A stretch of 64,000 nucleotides of DNA from Dokdonella sp. (GCA_024707225.1 JANQAE010000001.1:248001-312000), one strand, 5' to 3'. Counted from the first letter of the stretch, positions 9,667-25,628 are shown. A program made the numbers and translations. Notes: generated from the letters alone by a model not told the origin.

Positions 9667-12063
9667 TCAGCGCGCCGGCGCCTCGAAGTCGTAGCGGAAG
9701 ATCGCATCGGGCAGCGGCTCGGTCACGGTCAGGTCGATCGGGATCGTGATCATCGAGCGCAGCGGGCTCTTGGCCTCGACGCAGAGCTGCGCCGTGTAGT
9801 GACCCGGCGCGAGCGCCGAGGCGTCGACGCCGATCGCGATCGGCTGCGTCGATCCGGACATCACATTGCCCTGGCCCTGCGCGACGGTCAGCCACGGCGT
9901 CGTGGCCGCGCTCGCGCACTGCAGGCCCGATGCGGCGGCGTCGAGGTGCGGCGTGATCACGACATGGTTCCAGCGGCCGGCATGCGAGAAACCGGCGAAG
10001 CAGGTGGAGTGCTTGAATGCGTTGTGCGACTGCGGATGCGAGTTGAGCGCGGGCAGGAACGGCGGCGTGGCTTCGGTCCACGGCACGCCGTACTCGACGA
10101 CCAGATCCTCGGTCGCGGTATCGCTGATCGTGCCGCTGACCGGGATGCGCAGCGCCGGCGTCGGATTGCCGTCGGCGGCGATCGTGGTCTGGCCGATCAG
10201 CGTCAGCTGCTCGCCGTCGATCGTGTCGACCGGTACTGTGCTCGGCATCGAGTAGAGCTTGATCGACACCGGCATGCCGACCGGCGAACGCTGGATGCCG
10301 ACCGTCACGCCGTCGATCGTCGCGCTGCCGCCGACCTGCGGATGCTCGTCGAAGTAGAAGCGCCGGAACCAGGCATTGTCGGCGGTGCCGACGAGCTGCT
10401 GCGGATTGTCGGTCGGGATCAGATAGCACAGGTCGACCGGATCGTCGGACGGCACATCGCTGGAAATCTGGCTCAGCACGGTGCCGTCGACGACCTCGTA
10501 GGACAGCGGATGCGCGCCGGCATTGCCCATCGTGACGGTGCGCCAGGCGCTGGCGCCGGCACCGACCGACAGCGTCAGCGCCGAGGGCGCCGCCGCCGCG
10601 ACGGCCGGCCGGTCGTAGACGGCGACACTGCCAACGCCGTAGACGCCGGCGATCGTGGTGGCGGCCAGGATCGCGCTGCCGTCGATCACGACGCCGCCGT
10701 CGCCGAGGCTGTCGGAGTAGTAGCCGTCGCCCGCCAGCGGCGGCTGATGGCGCGCGATCTCCTCGACCTGGGTCCAGCCGTTACCGGAGGCCTCGAACAC
10801 GTACAGCGAACCTTGCGAGACCAGCGGATTGGTCACGTTCCATTTGACGAGCGGCGCCGACACGGCGGCGACGCCGTCCTTCAACGCGACCTGCACGCCG
10901 AAGGTTTCGTCGGGGCTGCCGCCGACGGCCGACAGCGTATGCGTGATCGACCAGTGCCCGTTCGACTCGGTCATCAGGCAGGCCGCGCCGGGCAGCGGAT
11001 TGGCGTCCGTGCCGCCGCCGGGCGCGCCGACCAGGACGCGGTTGCCGTCGACGGCCATCGAGGTACCGAAGTTGGTCTTCTGCCCGGGCTGATAGCAGCC
11101 GGTCACGCGCTGGGTCTGGGTCCAGCTGCCGTTGGACGGCTGGAATACGTAGACGCTGCCGACGCCGATCTGCGTGATCGGCGCGCCGACCAGGACCGTG
11201 CCGCCGCTGAGTCCGACCGAGTTGCCGAACTGGTCGCCCTGCACGCCATTGGACGCGACCAGCTTCTGCGTCTGCTGCCAGATGCCGTTGTTCTCGACGA
11301 AGACGTAGGCGGCGCCGGGTTCCAGGCTGCCGTCCTCGCGCAGGCCGATCGGCGCGCCGATCACGGCGACGCCGTTCTCGATCGCGACCGACCAGCCGAA
11401 CTCGCTGAGCAGCATGCCGTCGTCGGCGGTCAGCTTCTGGGTCTGCTGCCAGACGCCCTGGTTGCGCTTGAACACGTAGACCGCGCCCTGGCCGTAGACG
11501 CCGTCGATCGTCGCGTAGGTGGCGCCGATCATCAGCGTGTCGCCGGAGACCGCGATCGCGCTGCCGAAGAAGTCCGTATCGAGTCCGCCGGTGCCGACCA
11601 GCTTCTGGGTCTTGTGCCAGGTGCCGCCGGACTTCTCGAACACATAGACCGAGCCCTTGCCGCGCAGCGTAGGCGGCACGAGGTTGTACGGATCGGCCGG
11701 ATCGCTGTAGTCGCCGTCGCCGATCGCGCCGACGAACAGCGAGGATCCGGCGCGCGTCATCGCCCAGCCGAAGCGGTTGCCGATGTTCTGGAACGGAAAC
11801 ACGCCGGCGTAGCCGTCGCCGGTCAGCACCTGGACTTCGGTGCGCGAGGCCGTGCCGGCCGGCGTCTGCGGCCGCGACGCCGGACGCGGCAGCGCGACCG
11901 CGGCGGCCCAGGGCGCGCGCGCCGGATCGAGGCGCGACGCCGGCGCGACCGCAGCGGCCGAGGCCGGGACGACCGGCCGGGCGTCCGCTGCCGCAGCGGC
12001 CGGGACGATGCTTGCAGCGGGTAGCAGCAGGCACAGCACTGCTCCACCGAGGGACTTCTTCAT
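9667..12063 (-). CDS. Secreted FG-GAP repeat (integrin-alpha-like propeller) protein
   Basis: A 798-residue exported protein. Residues 1-25 form a Sec signal peptide (MKKSLGGAVLCLLLPAASIV, then an Ala-rich cleavage region). Residues about 75-480 hold roughly seven repeats of the type VLVGAP...GSVYVF, each 50-60 residues, the FG-GAP beta-propeller pattern. A C-terminal beta-rich, Ig-like part of about 300 residues follows and contains cysteines. The last residues, DAIFRYDFEAPAR, resemble the xIFxDGFE ends I associate with secreted Xanthomonadales proteins. Role unknown; surface or extracellular binding is plausible by analogy. It is 124 bases downstream of the Ser/Thr kinase gene on the same strand, so it could be its output, but that is inference. 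Confidence 0.85.
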   Translation of the reverse strand: MKKSLGGAVLCLLLPAASIVPAAAAADARPVVPASAAAVAPASRLDPARAPWAAAVALPRPASRPQTPAGTASRTEVQVLTGDGYAGVFPFQNIGNRFGWAMTRAGSSLFVGAIGDGDYSDPADPYNLVPPTLRGKGSVYVFEKSGGTWHKTQKLVGTGGLDTDFFGSAIAVSGDTLMIGATYATIDGVYGQGAVYVFKRNQGVWQQTQKLTADDGMLLSEFGWSVAIENGVAVIGAPIGLREDGSLEPGAAYVFVENNGIWQQTQKLVASNGVQGDQFGNSVGLSGGTVLVGAPITQIGVGSVYVFQPSNGSWTQTQRVTGCYQPGQKTNFGTSMAVDGNRVLVGAPGGGTDANPLPGAACLMTESNGHWSITHTLSAVGGSPDETFGVQVALKDGVAAVSAPLVKWNVTNPLVSQGSLYVFEASGNGWTQVEEIARHQPPLAGDGYYSDSLGDGGVVIDGSAILAATTIAGVYGVGSVAVYDRPAVAAAAPSALTLSVGAGASAWRTVTMGNAGAHPLSYEVVDGTVLSQISSDVPSDDPVDLCYLIPTDNPQQLVGTADNAWFRRFYFDEHPQVGGSATIDGVTVGIQRSPVGMPVSIKLYSMPSTVPVDTIDGEQLTLIGQTTIAADGNPTPALRIPVSGTISDTATEDLVVEYGVPWTEATPPFLPALNSHPQSHNAFKHSTCFAGFSHAGRWNHVVITPHLDAAASGLQCASAATTPWLTVAQGQGNVMSGSTQPIAIGVDASALAPGHYTAQLCVEAKSPLRSMITIPIDLTVTEPLPDAIFRYDFEAPAR

Positions 12064-12187
12064 TCCAGGTTCTCCGGTTCTCGTAGCACGGAAGGCGGGA
12101 TCGAGCCACCCGAAGGGGCTCTCACTGGACGTAGCGAGATTTCGCGGCGAAACCTCGCAAGGATGTGCGACGCCGGCGGAGGGCGCC

Positions 12188-15075
<2,888 letters not shown>

Positions 15076-15076
<1 letters not shown>

Positions 15077-15699
15077 CAGGTCGCCAGATGTTCGCGCAGC
15101 CAGACGCGCGCCAGCGCCCAGTCGCGATAGACGGTGCTCTCGTCGACGCCGAGCACGCCGGCCACCTCGCGCACGGTCAGCCCGACGAAATAGCGCAGCT
15201 CGACGATCCGCGCCAGCGCCGGCTCGATCGCCTCGAGGTCGACCAGGGCCGCGTCCAGGCGCTGCACGTCGGTATCGGCCGACATCGGCAGCTCCATGAC
15301 CTCGAGCAGCTCCAGACGCTCGAGCTGGCCGCCGTGCTTCTCGGTGCTCGCGCGGCGCGCGCGATCGACCAGGAAATGCCGCATCGCGCGCGCGGCGACC
15401 TTGAAGAAATGCGTGCCGTCGGTGATCGGCGCGGCGCCGCGCTCGATCATGCGCAACAGCACGTCGTTGACCAGTGCGGTCGGCTGCAGCGTGGTCGCGC
15501 GCTCGCCGCGCAGCTGCCGTCGCGCGATCGCGCGCAGATCGGCGTAGATCAGCGACAGCAGCTGGTCGAACGCGGCGGCGTCGCCGTTCTGCCAGCGCTG
15601 GATCAGCGCGGTCGTGTCATCCGCGGTCACGGTGGGATCGGGAGTGGTCAAAGCGATCACGGGCAGTGGACGCCGACGATCAGATCCCTTGCGGCGCAT
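15076..15699 (-). CDS. ECF-type RNA polymerase sigma factor paired with the Ser/Thr kinase
   Basis: A 207-residue sigma factor of the kinase-linked ECF type. Region 2 is seen in LIQRWQNGDAAAFDQLLSLI and the following LRAIARRQL segment. Region 4 is seen near the C-terminus in LRYFVGLTVREVAGVLGVDE and STVYRDWALARVWLR, a helix-turn-helix. No anti-sigma gene adjoins; the Ser/Thr kinase gene overlaps its stop by one base (TGATG), so regulation through phosphorylation is plausible. Start is uncertain: ATG at 15699 is taken here, GTG at 15660 (VIALTTPDPTV) begins closer to the conserved core, and an open extension reaches 15759. Confidence 0.88.
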
Positions 15700-15916
15700 C
15701 AGAGGGCCATGGCCGTGCACGCTGCCTGCGCGGCCGGCCAGCGTCAAGATGCGGCGCAACGGATGGGTGCGATCTGCGGACTCGTCGCGGTGACGTGCAG
15801 TGGACAGGTCCGGCCACGCTGCGGCCAGGGCCGCGGCGCATCAGACACGGTTGGCGCACCAGGCCGCCGCTCCTCGTCGCTCGCGCCTGCCTGTGCGCAA
15901 TGCTGCCGATCGGCCG

Positions 15917-16890
15917 TCAGCCCCCTTCGACCCCGTCGCGGAACAGACAGTCGTCGACCGTATTGCCTGCCGCGCAATGGCGCGCCGCGGTTGCGGTGAT
16001 TCCGAACAGCTGGCGACCGGGAGGCGCGCCGTTCCGGATCGTTCCTATGAAGCCCTGTCCAGCGGGGGAGTGGATATGGATGGGGTCCGGAGCGCTGGGA
16101 TCGGCGCTCTGGTCGGCCAGCAGCAGCCTGTCCGGCGTCAGCGTCATGCCCCACGGGGCGTTCAGGCCGGAGGACGGGATCATCTGGCTGAACGGGCCGC
16201 CGGTGCGCTGCACGGCCATGATGCCCGACGAGCCGGAGACGTAGACCACATCGGTGTCGCGGTCCACGAACAAGGCGCGCAGTGCGCTCATCGGCATTGC
16301 GATCGGCGGCCGCAGCGGCGCGGCCGGACCGGTCTGCAGACGCGCGAATGCGAAGAACTCGTTGCCGGCAGGGTATGGCGTCACGAGGATTTCCTCGTGG
16401 ATGCGATCGACGAAGATCGCGGATGCGACAGCGACGGACTGGCCGATCTGCAGCGTCCGGCTCGGGGTGGCGTTGCCGCTGGCCGTGCGCGGAAACGTCA
16501 GCAGCAAGCCGCCCGTCGTGCTGACGATGACCTCGCCTGCGGCGACGTCGACGGCGACCGAACCGGCGAATCCCGCCGTGGTGTCGATACGGCGCAGCGG
16601 CGCCACATTGCCGTTGGCCGTGGAACGGAACACGCTGACCGCGCCGTGGGCGACCCAGATCTCGCCATGCAGGACGTCCAGCGCGACGCCGTAGCACTCG
16701 AAATGCCGGTCGCGGGTCCGGATATGACGCGCAGCGGCGGATCGTCACCGAGCGCGGACGACGCGAAGACCCGGATCGAGTCCCCGGCACAGGCGTAGAT
16801 GTCGGCATCGGCATTGCCGGGATGGAAGGCGAGCGCCGACACGGTCAAGGCGATGCAGCCGCGCACGCATCGAAGGACATCAGCTCGCAT
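15917..16890 (-). CDS. Secreted propeller-like protein, reading frame broken by one missing base
   Basis: Reconstructed as about 324 residues. The first part starts at ATG 16890 with a signal peptide (MRADVLRCVRGCIALTVSAL) and a mature start near DADIYACAGDSI. It continues through DDPPLRVISGP, and then the frame changes near 16714. Restoring one C in the CCC run there gives PRDRHFECYGVALDVLHGEI, joining smoothly to the long downstream frame. The body consists of repeated units such as RTASGNATPSRTLQIG, ADVVYV-like strands and FVDRD, resembling NHL or SMP-type beta-propellers. It ends VDDCLFRDGVEGG, close to the xFRDGFE-type tail of the neighbouring FG-GAP protein. Function unknown. The span has remainder 2 mod 3, as expected for one lost base; sequencing error or pseudogene cannot be told apart here. 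Confidence 0.65.
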
Positions 16891-17252
16891 CACTGCCTGT
16901 CTCGCCGTCCAGTCGCCCGAGTCTACGCCGCTGGATCGCCGCCGCAAGCGCCGGCAGACGGCGGGTCTGGAGCCGGATGATTCGATCCGACCTCGCCGGC
17001 ATCCGAGATCGTAGGCGACCATCGGATGACGCCCGACCGCAGCCTGTTGCGCTGTCCGATCCGGCGGCTGGCCGCTCACGAGCGGCGGGCGCAAGCGGGT
17101 TCTCGGCCCGCTGCAACCCGCCACGGCAGTCCCTGGCCGCGAGCCGGTCAGCGGCGTGAGGGGTCGGGAACAGCCGCTTCAGGCGGCCGGCGCAATTCGC
17201 AGACGCCCGCAGAACACCCGACGTCACGCGGGAACCAGCCCGATCGGGCAAC
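16891..17252. other. Intergenic region between secreted protein and tmRNA terminator
   Basis: About 360 bases. The short open frames on both strands show no recognisable protein and no good ribosome-binding sites. It should contain the promoter of the minus-strand secreted protein, but no clear boxes were found. Confidence 0.4.
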
Positions 17253-17284
17253 AAAAAACCCCAGCCGGGACCGGCTGGGGTTTT
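17253..17284 (-). terminator. Intrinsic terminator of ssrA
   Basis: Stem CCCCAGCCGG / CCGGCTGGGG (17259-17268 and 17271-17280) is flanked by A6 at 17253-17258 and T4 at 17281-17284. On the minus strand the hairpin is followed by a run of six U, seven bases beyond the encoded CCA end of tmRNA. The A/T flanks mean it could also work for plus-strand transcripts. Confidence 0.85.
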
Positions 17285-17290
17285 CGTGAT

Positions 17291-17645
17291 TGGTGGAGGT
17301 GGGGGGAGTCGAACCCCCGTCCGAAGGCGCTTGACGCCCAGTTCTACATGCTTAGCTCACCGTTGAGTCTCGTCAGCCGGCAGCACGATGTGCGAAGCGC
17401 GCCGGGCGACCAGCCTGCTTGATTTGACCCTCGGACCGGCAGGCGGCAGGCGAGGGCGATCCCGTGATAGTGACCCTACATCCACGAGCACAGGCACAAG
17501 TGGGTTCGGGGCTTACGCCTTAAGCGGCGAGAGCGTAGTTGTCGTCGTTGGCAACTATAAGTTTGCAGCTGGATTAACGAGGAAAGCGGCCCCCTCGGCA
17601 TGCACCAAGCTATCTCACTACCCCCGTCGAAGCCAGGACACCCCC
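17291..17645 (-). ncRNA. ssrA: Transfer-messenger RNA (tmRNA)
   Basis: About 355 nucleotides on the minus strand. The 5' end reads GGGGGTGTCCTGG and continues into CTTCGACGGGGG, the standard tmRNA opening. The 3' end is GTTCGACTCCCCCCACC then TCCACCA, with the T-arm and an encoded CCA. The terminal seven bases pair as an acceptor stem including a G3-U70 type wobble, the alanine identity element. The internal tag frame encodes ANDDNYALAA and stops with TAA. It rescues stalled ribosomes together with SmpB, whose gene lies 269 bases upstream on the same strand. A candidate -10 box TAGGAT is at 17656-17661. The exact 5' base depends on RNase P processing and is inferred from the stem. Confidence 0.96.
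17520..17552 (-). other. tmRNA tag-peptide reading frame
   Basis: Minus-strand codons GCC AAC GAC GAC AAC TAC GCT CTC GCC GCT TAA specify the proteolysis tag ANDDNYALAA. The final LAA is the degron read by ClpXP and related proteases. The upstream CTTATAGTT corresponds to the resume-codon context. Confidence 0.95.
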
Positions 17646-17914
17646 GGGGTCGTGCATCCTAGCACGCTGCATCAGATGAGGGTGGCGGCTGTCATCTCAA
17701 GCGGCTCGCCGCGATTCGGCCGGCCGGGCGCCGGATGCGGCATGCGTGGGCTGATCGCGAGGCGCCGCTCCGCGGGCATCGGTCGAACTCGACATCGGCT
17801 GGGCGGCAGTGGCGGAGCTCGCCGCCGCCGCTGGGTGTGACCACCTCGCCGCCGGGCTTGGCGCGGCGTCATGCGATACGCGTGTCGAAGACGGTGCTGC
17901 CGGCGACGCCGCGT

Positions 17915-18404
17915 TCAGGCGGCCTTGTTGTGCGCGCGCATCGTGCGCTGCTTCTCGCGATTCCAGTCGCGTTCCTTCTCGGCGTTGCGCTTGTCGTGGT
18001 CCTGCTTGCCGCGCGCCAGGCCGATCTCGACCTTGACCTTGTTCTTCTTCCAGTACACCGCCGGTCGGGACGATCGTGTAGCCCTTGCGCTCGACGGCGC
18101 CGATCAGCTTGTCGATCTCGGCGCGATGCAGCAGCAGCTTGCGCGTCCGCCGGTCCTCGGCGACGACGTGAGTGGACGCGGAGATCAGCGGCACGATCGA
18201 CGCGCCGAACAGGAAGATCTCGCCGTTGCGCACGATCGCGTAGGCATCGCCGAAGTTGAGCCGGCCGGCGCGCAGGCTCTTGAGCTCCCAGCCCTGCAGC
18301 GCGATGCCGGCCTCGTAGCGCTCGTCGATGTGATAGTCGTGGCGCGCGCGCTTGTTCAGCGCGATCGTGCCGCCGCCCTTTTCGGTGTCTTTCTGTTTGG
18401 CCAT
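17915..18404 (-). CDS. smpB: SsrA-binding protein SmpB, frame broken by one extra base
   Basis: Reconstructed as 162 residues. It starts at ATG 18404 ([20 protein letters not shown]) and shows the family core [36 protein letters not shown] and [10 protein letters not shown]. Near 18062 the frame shifts: reading ACC-(G)-GCG instead of ACC-GGC turns [12 protein letters not shown] into [18 protein letters not shown]. That restores the conserved C-terminal part and the lysine-rich tail ending RAHNKAA with TGA at 17915-17917. The span has remainder 1 mod 3, matching one inserted base. SmpB is needed for tmRNA function and its gene is adjacent to ssrA here. A natural frameshift in it is unlikely, so I treat this as a probable sequencing error. 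Confidence 0.92.
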
Positions 18405-18483
18405 CTTGGTTACACTGCCGCTGGTCGCCGGTGCCGGTGTTCCGTCCCGTGCGTGTTGAAATTGGTTTTTCCGGAGCTTTCGT

Positions 18484-18915
18484 GTGACCCACATCAGCCG
18501 CAGCGCACTGGTCCGCTACACGCCCCGGCAGATGTTCGACCTCGTCAACGACGTGGAAGCATACCCGAGCCGGTTTCGCTGGTGCTCGGCTGCGCAGGTG
18601 CTCGAGCGCGACGAGGCCGGTATCACCGCGCGGCTCGATCTGCGCCTGGCCGGCATCGTCCAGTCGTTCACGACGCGCAATCGCAATCTGCCGCCGGACC
18701 GCATCCAGATGCGTTTCGTCGACGGGCCGTTCAAGACGCTCGAAGGCGTCTGGACGTTCCAGGCGCTCGGCGAGGCCGGATCGAAGGTCGCGCTGACGCT
18801 CGATTTCGAGTTCGCCAGCCGTCTGGCCGGTGCCGCGCTGCGCCTGGGCTTCCAGGGTCTGGCCGACCGCATGGTCGACGATTTCTGCCGCGTCGCGCGC
18901 GATGTCTACGGCTGA
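18484..18915 (+). CDS. ratA: RatA-family (Coq10/START-like) protein
   Basis: A 143-residue single-domain SRPBCC (START-like) protein. Diagnostic pieces are [19 protein letters not shown] near the N-terminus, [10 protein letters not shown] in the middle and the C-terminal amphipathic helix [19 protein letters not shown]. Relatives include E. coli RatA/PasT, described as a ribosome-association toxin, and mitochondrial Coq10, which binds ubiquinone. Which role applies here is open. It is divergent from smpB with 79 bases between the two starts, the conserved arrangement in gammaproteobacteria, and overlaps the rnfH-like gene at its 3' end. Confidence 0.92.
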   Translation: MTHISRSALVRYTPRQMFDLVNDVEAYPSRFRWCSAAQVLERDEAGITARLDLRLAGIVQSFTTRNRNLPPDRIQMRFVDGPFKTLEGVWTFQALGEAGSKVALTLDFEFASRLAGAALRLGFQGLADRMVDDFCRVARDVYG

Positions 18916-19204
18916 GCCGATGCTAAGCGTGGAGATCGCCTATCTCGATCCGGACTGTCAGTTCCTGCTCCGGCGCGAGGTCGCGCCCGGCACCACGGTG
19001 GCCGAAGCGCTCGACGCGAGCGGTGTCGATGCGGCCTGCCGGATCGCCTGGCGTTCGCTGAACGTCGGCATCTGGTCGAAGCCGGCGCGGCCCGACACGG
19101 TGCTCGGCGACGGCGATCGCATCGAGATCTACCGGCCGCTCCAGGTCGATCCGAAGGACGCGCGCCGGCGGCGCGTCGAGAAGGCGCGCCGCGCTCAGCC
19201 TTGA
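18902..19204 (+). CDS. rnfH: RnfH/RatB-family ubiquitin-like protein
   Basis: About 100 residues with the beta-grasp pattern of the RnfH (UPF0125) family: VEIAYLDPDCQFLLRREVAP, TTVAEALDASGV, and GDGDRIEIYRPLQVDPKDAR near the C-terminus. The last motif, YRPLxxDPKxxRRRR, is diagnostic. The function is not settled in any organism; it is nearly always encoded after ratA. The ATG at 18902 overlaps the ratA stop by 14 bases; ATG at 18920 (MLSVEIAY) is an equally reasonable start that would fit the family better. The 3' end overlaps the convergent bamE gene by ten bases. Confidence 0.9.
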   Translation: MSTAEPMLSVEIAYLDPDCQFLLRREVAPGTTVAEALDASGVDAACRIAWRSLNVGIWSKPARPDTVLGDGDRIEIYRPLQVDPKDARRRRVEKARRAQP

Positions 19205-19617
19205 CGCTGGTCGCCGCCGCCCTGGCTCGGGCGCTCTTCCTTCGGACGCTTGTCGTCGGGGTACTGGCGCTTGAACTTGCGCGCGTCCTTGATCAGCTGG
19301 TCGGCGTCCTCGGGGAAGTAGTCGCCCTCGACCTTGACCAGCGCGTCGTTCTCGAAATACAGCGTCAGGTCCTTGCTCTCCATCTTGCCGCGGCCGCGGC
19401 GGATCGAGGACACGTAATCCCAGCGATCCTGGTCGAACGGGCTGATCACCGACGGCGAGCCCATGACCAGCAGCACCTGACGCTTGGTCATGCCGGTCTT
19501 GAGCGAATCGACGGTTTCCTTGTCGAACAGATTGCCCTGCTGCACGTCGAGCTTGTAGATCAAGCCACAGCCGCTCAGGGCGGCCAGACAGAGGACGGCG
19601 ACGAGGATGATGCGCAT
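19195..19617 (-). CDS. bamE: Outer-membrane assembly lipoprotein BamE (OmlA)
   Basis: A 140-residue lipoprotein. The signal peptide ends in the lipobox LSGC (Cys about 17). The BamE domain follows, with KLDVQQGNLFDKETVDSLK, the helix TKRQVLLVMGSPSV and the strand YVSSIRRGRG, all standard for the family. The C-terminal tail is charged and low-complexity (KRPKEERPSQGGGDQ). BamE is an accessory subunit of the BAM complex that inserts beta-barrel proteins in the outer membrane. It is divergent from fur with a 121-base intergenic region, the conserved omlA-fur arrangement of Xanthomonadales and pseudomonads. Confidence 0.95.
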   Translation of the reverse strand: MRIILVAVLCLAALSGCGLIYKLDVQQGNLFDKETVDSLKTGMTKRQVLLVMGSPSVISPFDQDRWDYVSSIRRGRGKMESKDLTLYFENDALVKVEGDYFPEDADQLIKDARKFKRQYPDDKRPKEERPSQGGGDQRQG

Positions 19618-19738
19618 GCGCGGGCTACCCGACAGTGAACAAAGCGGCCGGATGATACACTAGCGCCCGTTAACACACCTTGGCCCGCCTCCTGCTCAGC
19701 AGCATTCCGGCAGCCGGCCAGTACACCGGAGGACGACC

Positions 19739-20146
19739 ATGGAAACCACCGACCTGCGCCGAGCGGGATTGAAGGTGACGCACCCGCGCATGCGGATTCT
19801 GTCCATCCTCGAAGACGGGGACGGCAAGCACTTCAGTGCCGAGGACATCTACCGCAAGCTGCTCGAGAGCGACGAGGACATCGGTCTGGCGACGATCTAT
19901 CGCGTCCTGACCCAGTTCGAGGCGGCCGGCCTGGTGCTCAAGCACAACTTCGAGGGCGGGCAGGCGGTCTACGAGCTCGACCGCGGCAAGCACCACGACC
20001 ACATGGTCGACGTCGATACCGGCAAGGTCATCGAATTCACGAGCGAGGAGATCGAGCGGCTCCAGCACGAGATCGCCGACCGCTACGGCTACATCCTCGA
20101 AGAGCACAGCCTGGTCCTGTACGTCAGGGCCAAGAAGAAGCGCTGA
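19739..20146 (+). CDS. fur: Ferric uptake regulator Fur
   Basis: A 135-residue Fur repressor. The winged-helix DNA-binding domain contains DEDIGLATIYRVLTQFEAAG. The metal site segment HHDHMVDVDTGKVIEF includes the conserved His pair. The usual CxxC structural zinc cysteines are absent, and there is no cysteine in the whole protein, so the structural zinc site is missing or built differently. A strong ribosome-binding site GGAGG precedes the ATG by seven bases. Fur represses iron-uptake genes with Fe(II) as corepressor. A candidate Fur box was looked for between bamE and fur but not convincingly seen. Confidence 0.96.
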   Translation: METTDLRRAGLKVTHPRMRILSILEDGDGKHFSAEDIYRKLLESDEDIGLATIYRVLTQFEAAGLVLKHNFEGGQAVYELDRGKHHDHMVDVDTGKVIEFTSEEIERLQHEIADRYGYILEEHSLVLYVRAKKKR

Positions 20147-20223
20147 AGCCGGCGGCCGCCGGATCGCACCGGCAGCGGCGGCCCCCAATGGGTTGATCCA
20201 GTCGGATCGTCCGCAACGCGCGG

Positions 20224-22916
<2,693 letters not shown>

Positions 22917-23003
22917 GGACCGACGGATCGGGAAAGACGCGCCGATTCTAGCATCGCGGGCAGCGCGCACCGGGCCGGCGGTCTCGAAACCGGTATGGAC
23001 GGC

Positions 23004-23009
23004 TATAAT
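23004..23009 (+). promoter_or_regulatory. Candidate -10 box of fumC
   Basis: A perfect TATAAT lies 42 bases before the fumC ATG in the 134-base divergent region. The -35 hexamer is not clearly recognisable at the expected spacing. Position suggests a short leader of about 35 bases. Confidence 0.5.
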
Positions 23010-23050
23010 CGCCGTTTTCCCTTTCCCACCGAAACCGCAGGACACCGACG

Positions 23051-24445
<1,395 letters not shown>

Positions 24446-24457
24446 TCCGCATCGATT

Positions 24458-24489
24458 GTCGATAACGTGCGCTCGCGCACGTTATCGAC
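24458..24489. terminator. Perfect hairpin after fumC
   Basis: Arms GTCGATAACGTGCGC and its exact reverse complement, 15 bases each, are separated by only TC. No T tract follows, so it is not a canonical intrinsic terminator, though its place directly after fumC suggests transcript-end formation or stability. The extreme symmetry would also suit a protein-binding palindrome. The rest of the gap to 24688 has no feature I can support. Confidence 0.5.
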
Positions 24490-24688
24490 GCGCGCGGTTC
24501 GGTAAATGCCGCACGCGCTCTTGCCGAACCACGACGCGCATCGTGGGCATGCGCGGTGCGCTCGCGCGAGCGCGTCACGCGGCAACGGCGTGCCCGGCCA
24601 TCGGACGGTTCGTGGCGTCCGGCACAGGCCTTCGCCGGCCGTGCCGGGGATGATCGCGCGGAACTCTTTCGATGATGCAGGGGGTGTG

Positions 24689-25531
24689 ATGAAAATCAGA
24701 GGTCTCGTGCTGGCGGTCGCGTTGGCCGCCGGCAGTGTCGCCGCGCAGCAGAGCGCGGATATCAAGGGCGAGGACCTGACGTCCGGCGCCGCCGATGCGC
24801 GCCTGGCCGGCATCGGCCGCGAGGCGGCCGCGTCGGGTCAGCGCGTCGTCGTCACCGCGCCGCAGTACTGGCACGGCTCGATCGCCGCCAAGCTGCGCGC
24901 CGGCGGCGGCAGCCGCCTCAATGTCGTGCTGCGCGACGGCTTCTACGAGAACGTCGTGATCCGCGTCGAGGCCGCCACGCCCGAGCCGCCGCCGCGCGCC
25001 GAAGCGCCGCCGGCCCGCCCGGCCGCCGAGCGCGCGCCGGCTGCGGCGCCGACTCCGCCGCCGGCGGCCCGACCCGCGCCGCCGCCGCCACCGCCGCCGG
25101 CTCCGGCCGAACCGGCCCGGAGCGCCGCACCCGAACCGGCACCTGCCCAGACGCCCGTGCCGGCACCGGTTCCGCCGGCCCAGACGCCGCCGCCGGCGGC
25201 CGCTCCGGTCGCAGCGCCGCCGGCCGCCGAGGAAGTGCCGCTGGAGCCGCCGGTCTTCGATCGCTTCGCCGAGCCGTCCGACGTCGCCGAGGAGCGCAGC
25301 TTCCTCGAGCGTTCGTACAACGACAACCGGCGGATCCGCTCGCGCATCAAGCCGGGCGATCTGAAGGCCGGCGATACCGTCTACACGCGCAACGGGGCGG
25401 CCGTGGTGATTCGCCGCGAGGGCGGCGCGCTCGACCGCTACTGGCTGGAAGGCCAGCTCGACCTCGAGCAGCCCGGCATCGTCAAGGAAGGCGGCAACAG
25501 GTATCAGGTGCTGCGTTCCGGGTTCCGCTGA
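24689..25531 (+). CDS. Exported protein with long Pro/Ala-rich linker, function unknown
   Basis: A 280-residue protein. Residues 1-20 are a signal peptide (MKIRGLVLAVALAAGSVAAQ). A small N-terminal domain (about 25-100) contains VVVTAPQYWHGSIAAKLRAG and LRDGFYENVVIRV. Residues about 105-190 are almost only Pro, Ala and acidic/basic spacers, typical of an envelope-spanning linker. The C-terminal part has ERSFLERSYNDNRRIRSRI and KAGDTVYTRNGAAVVIRREG, with no family I recognise. The start ATG at 24689 puts the signal peptide at the N-terminus; the open frame extends upstream without one. A bidirectional terminator follows. Confidence 0.8.
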   Translation: MKIRGLVLAVALAAGSVAAQQSADIKGEDLTSGAADARLAGIGREAAASGQRVVVTAPQYWHGSIAAKLRAGGGSRLNVVLRDGFYENVVIRVEAATPEPPPRAEAPPARPAAERAPAAAPTPPPAARPAPPPPPPPAPAEPARSAAPEPAPAQTPVPAPVPPAQTPPPAAAPVAAPPAAEEVPLEPPVFDRFAEPSDVAEERSFLERSYNDNRRIRSRIKPGDLKAGDTVYTRNGAAVVIRREGGALDRYWLEGQLDLEQPGIVKEGGNRYQVLRSGFR

Positions 25532-25550
25532 TGCCGGGCCCGTGACGCCA

Positions 25551-25582
25551 AAAAGGCGGCACCTCGCGGTGCCGCCTTTTTT
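25551..25582. terminator. Bidirectional intrinsic terminator
   Basis: Stem AAAAGGCGGCACC / GGTGCCGCCTTTT with loop TCGC, ending in a T6 run (25577-25582) on the plus strand and an A tract on the other side. It sits between the converging proline-rich protein gene and the ABC permease gene, and can serve both. Confidence 0.88.
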
Positions 25583-25628
25583 GATGAGCGAAGATCCGCC
25601 GTGTCGCTGCGGACCGTCGAGTCCGCGC

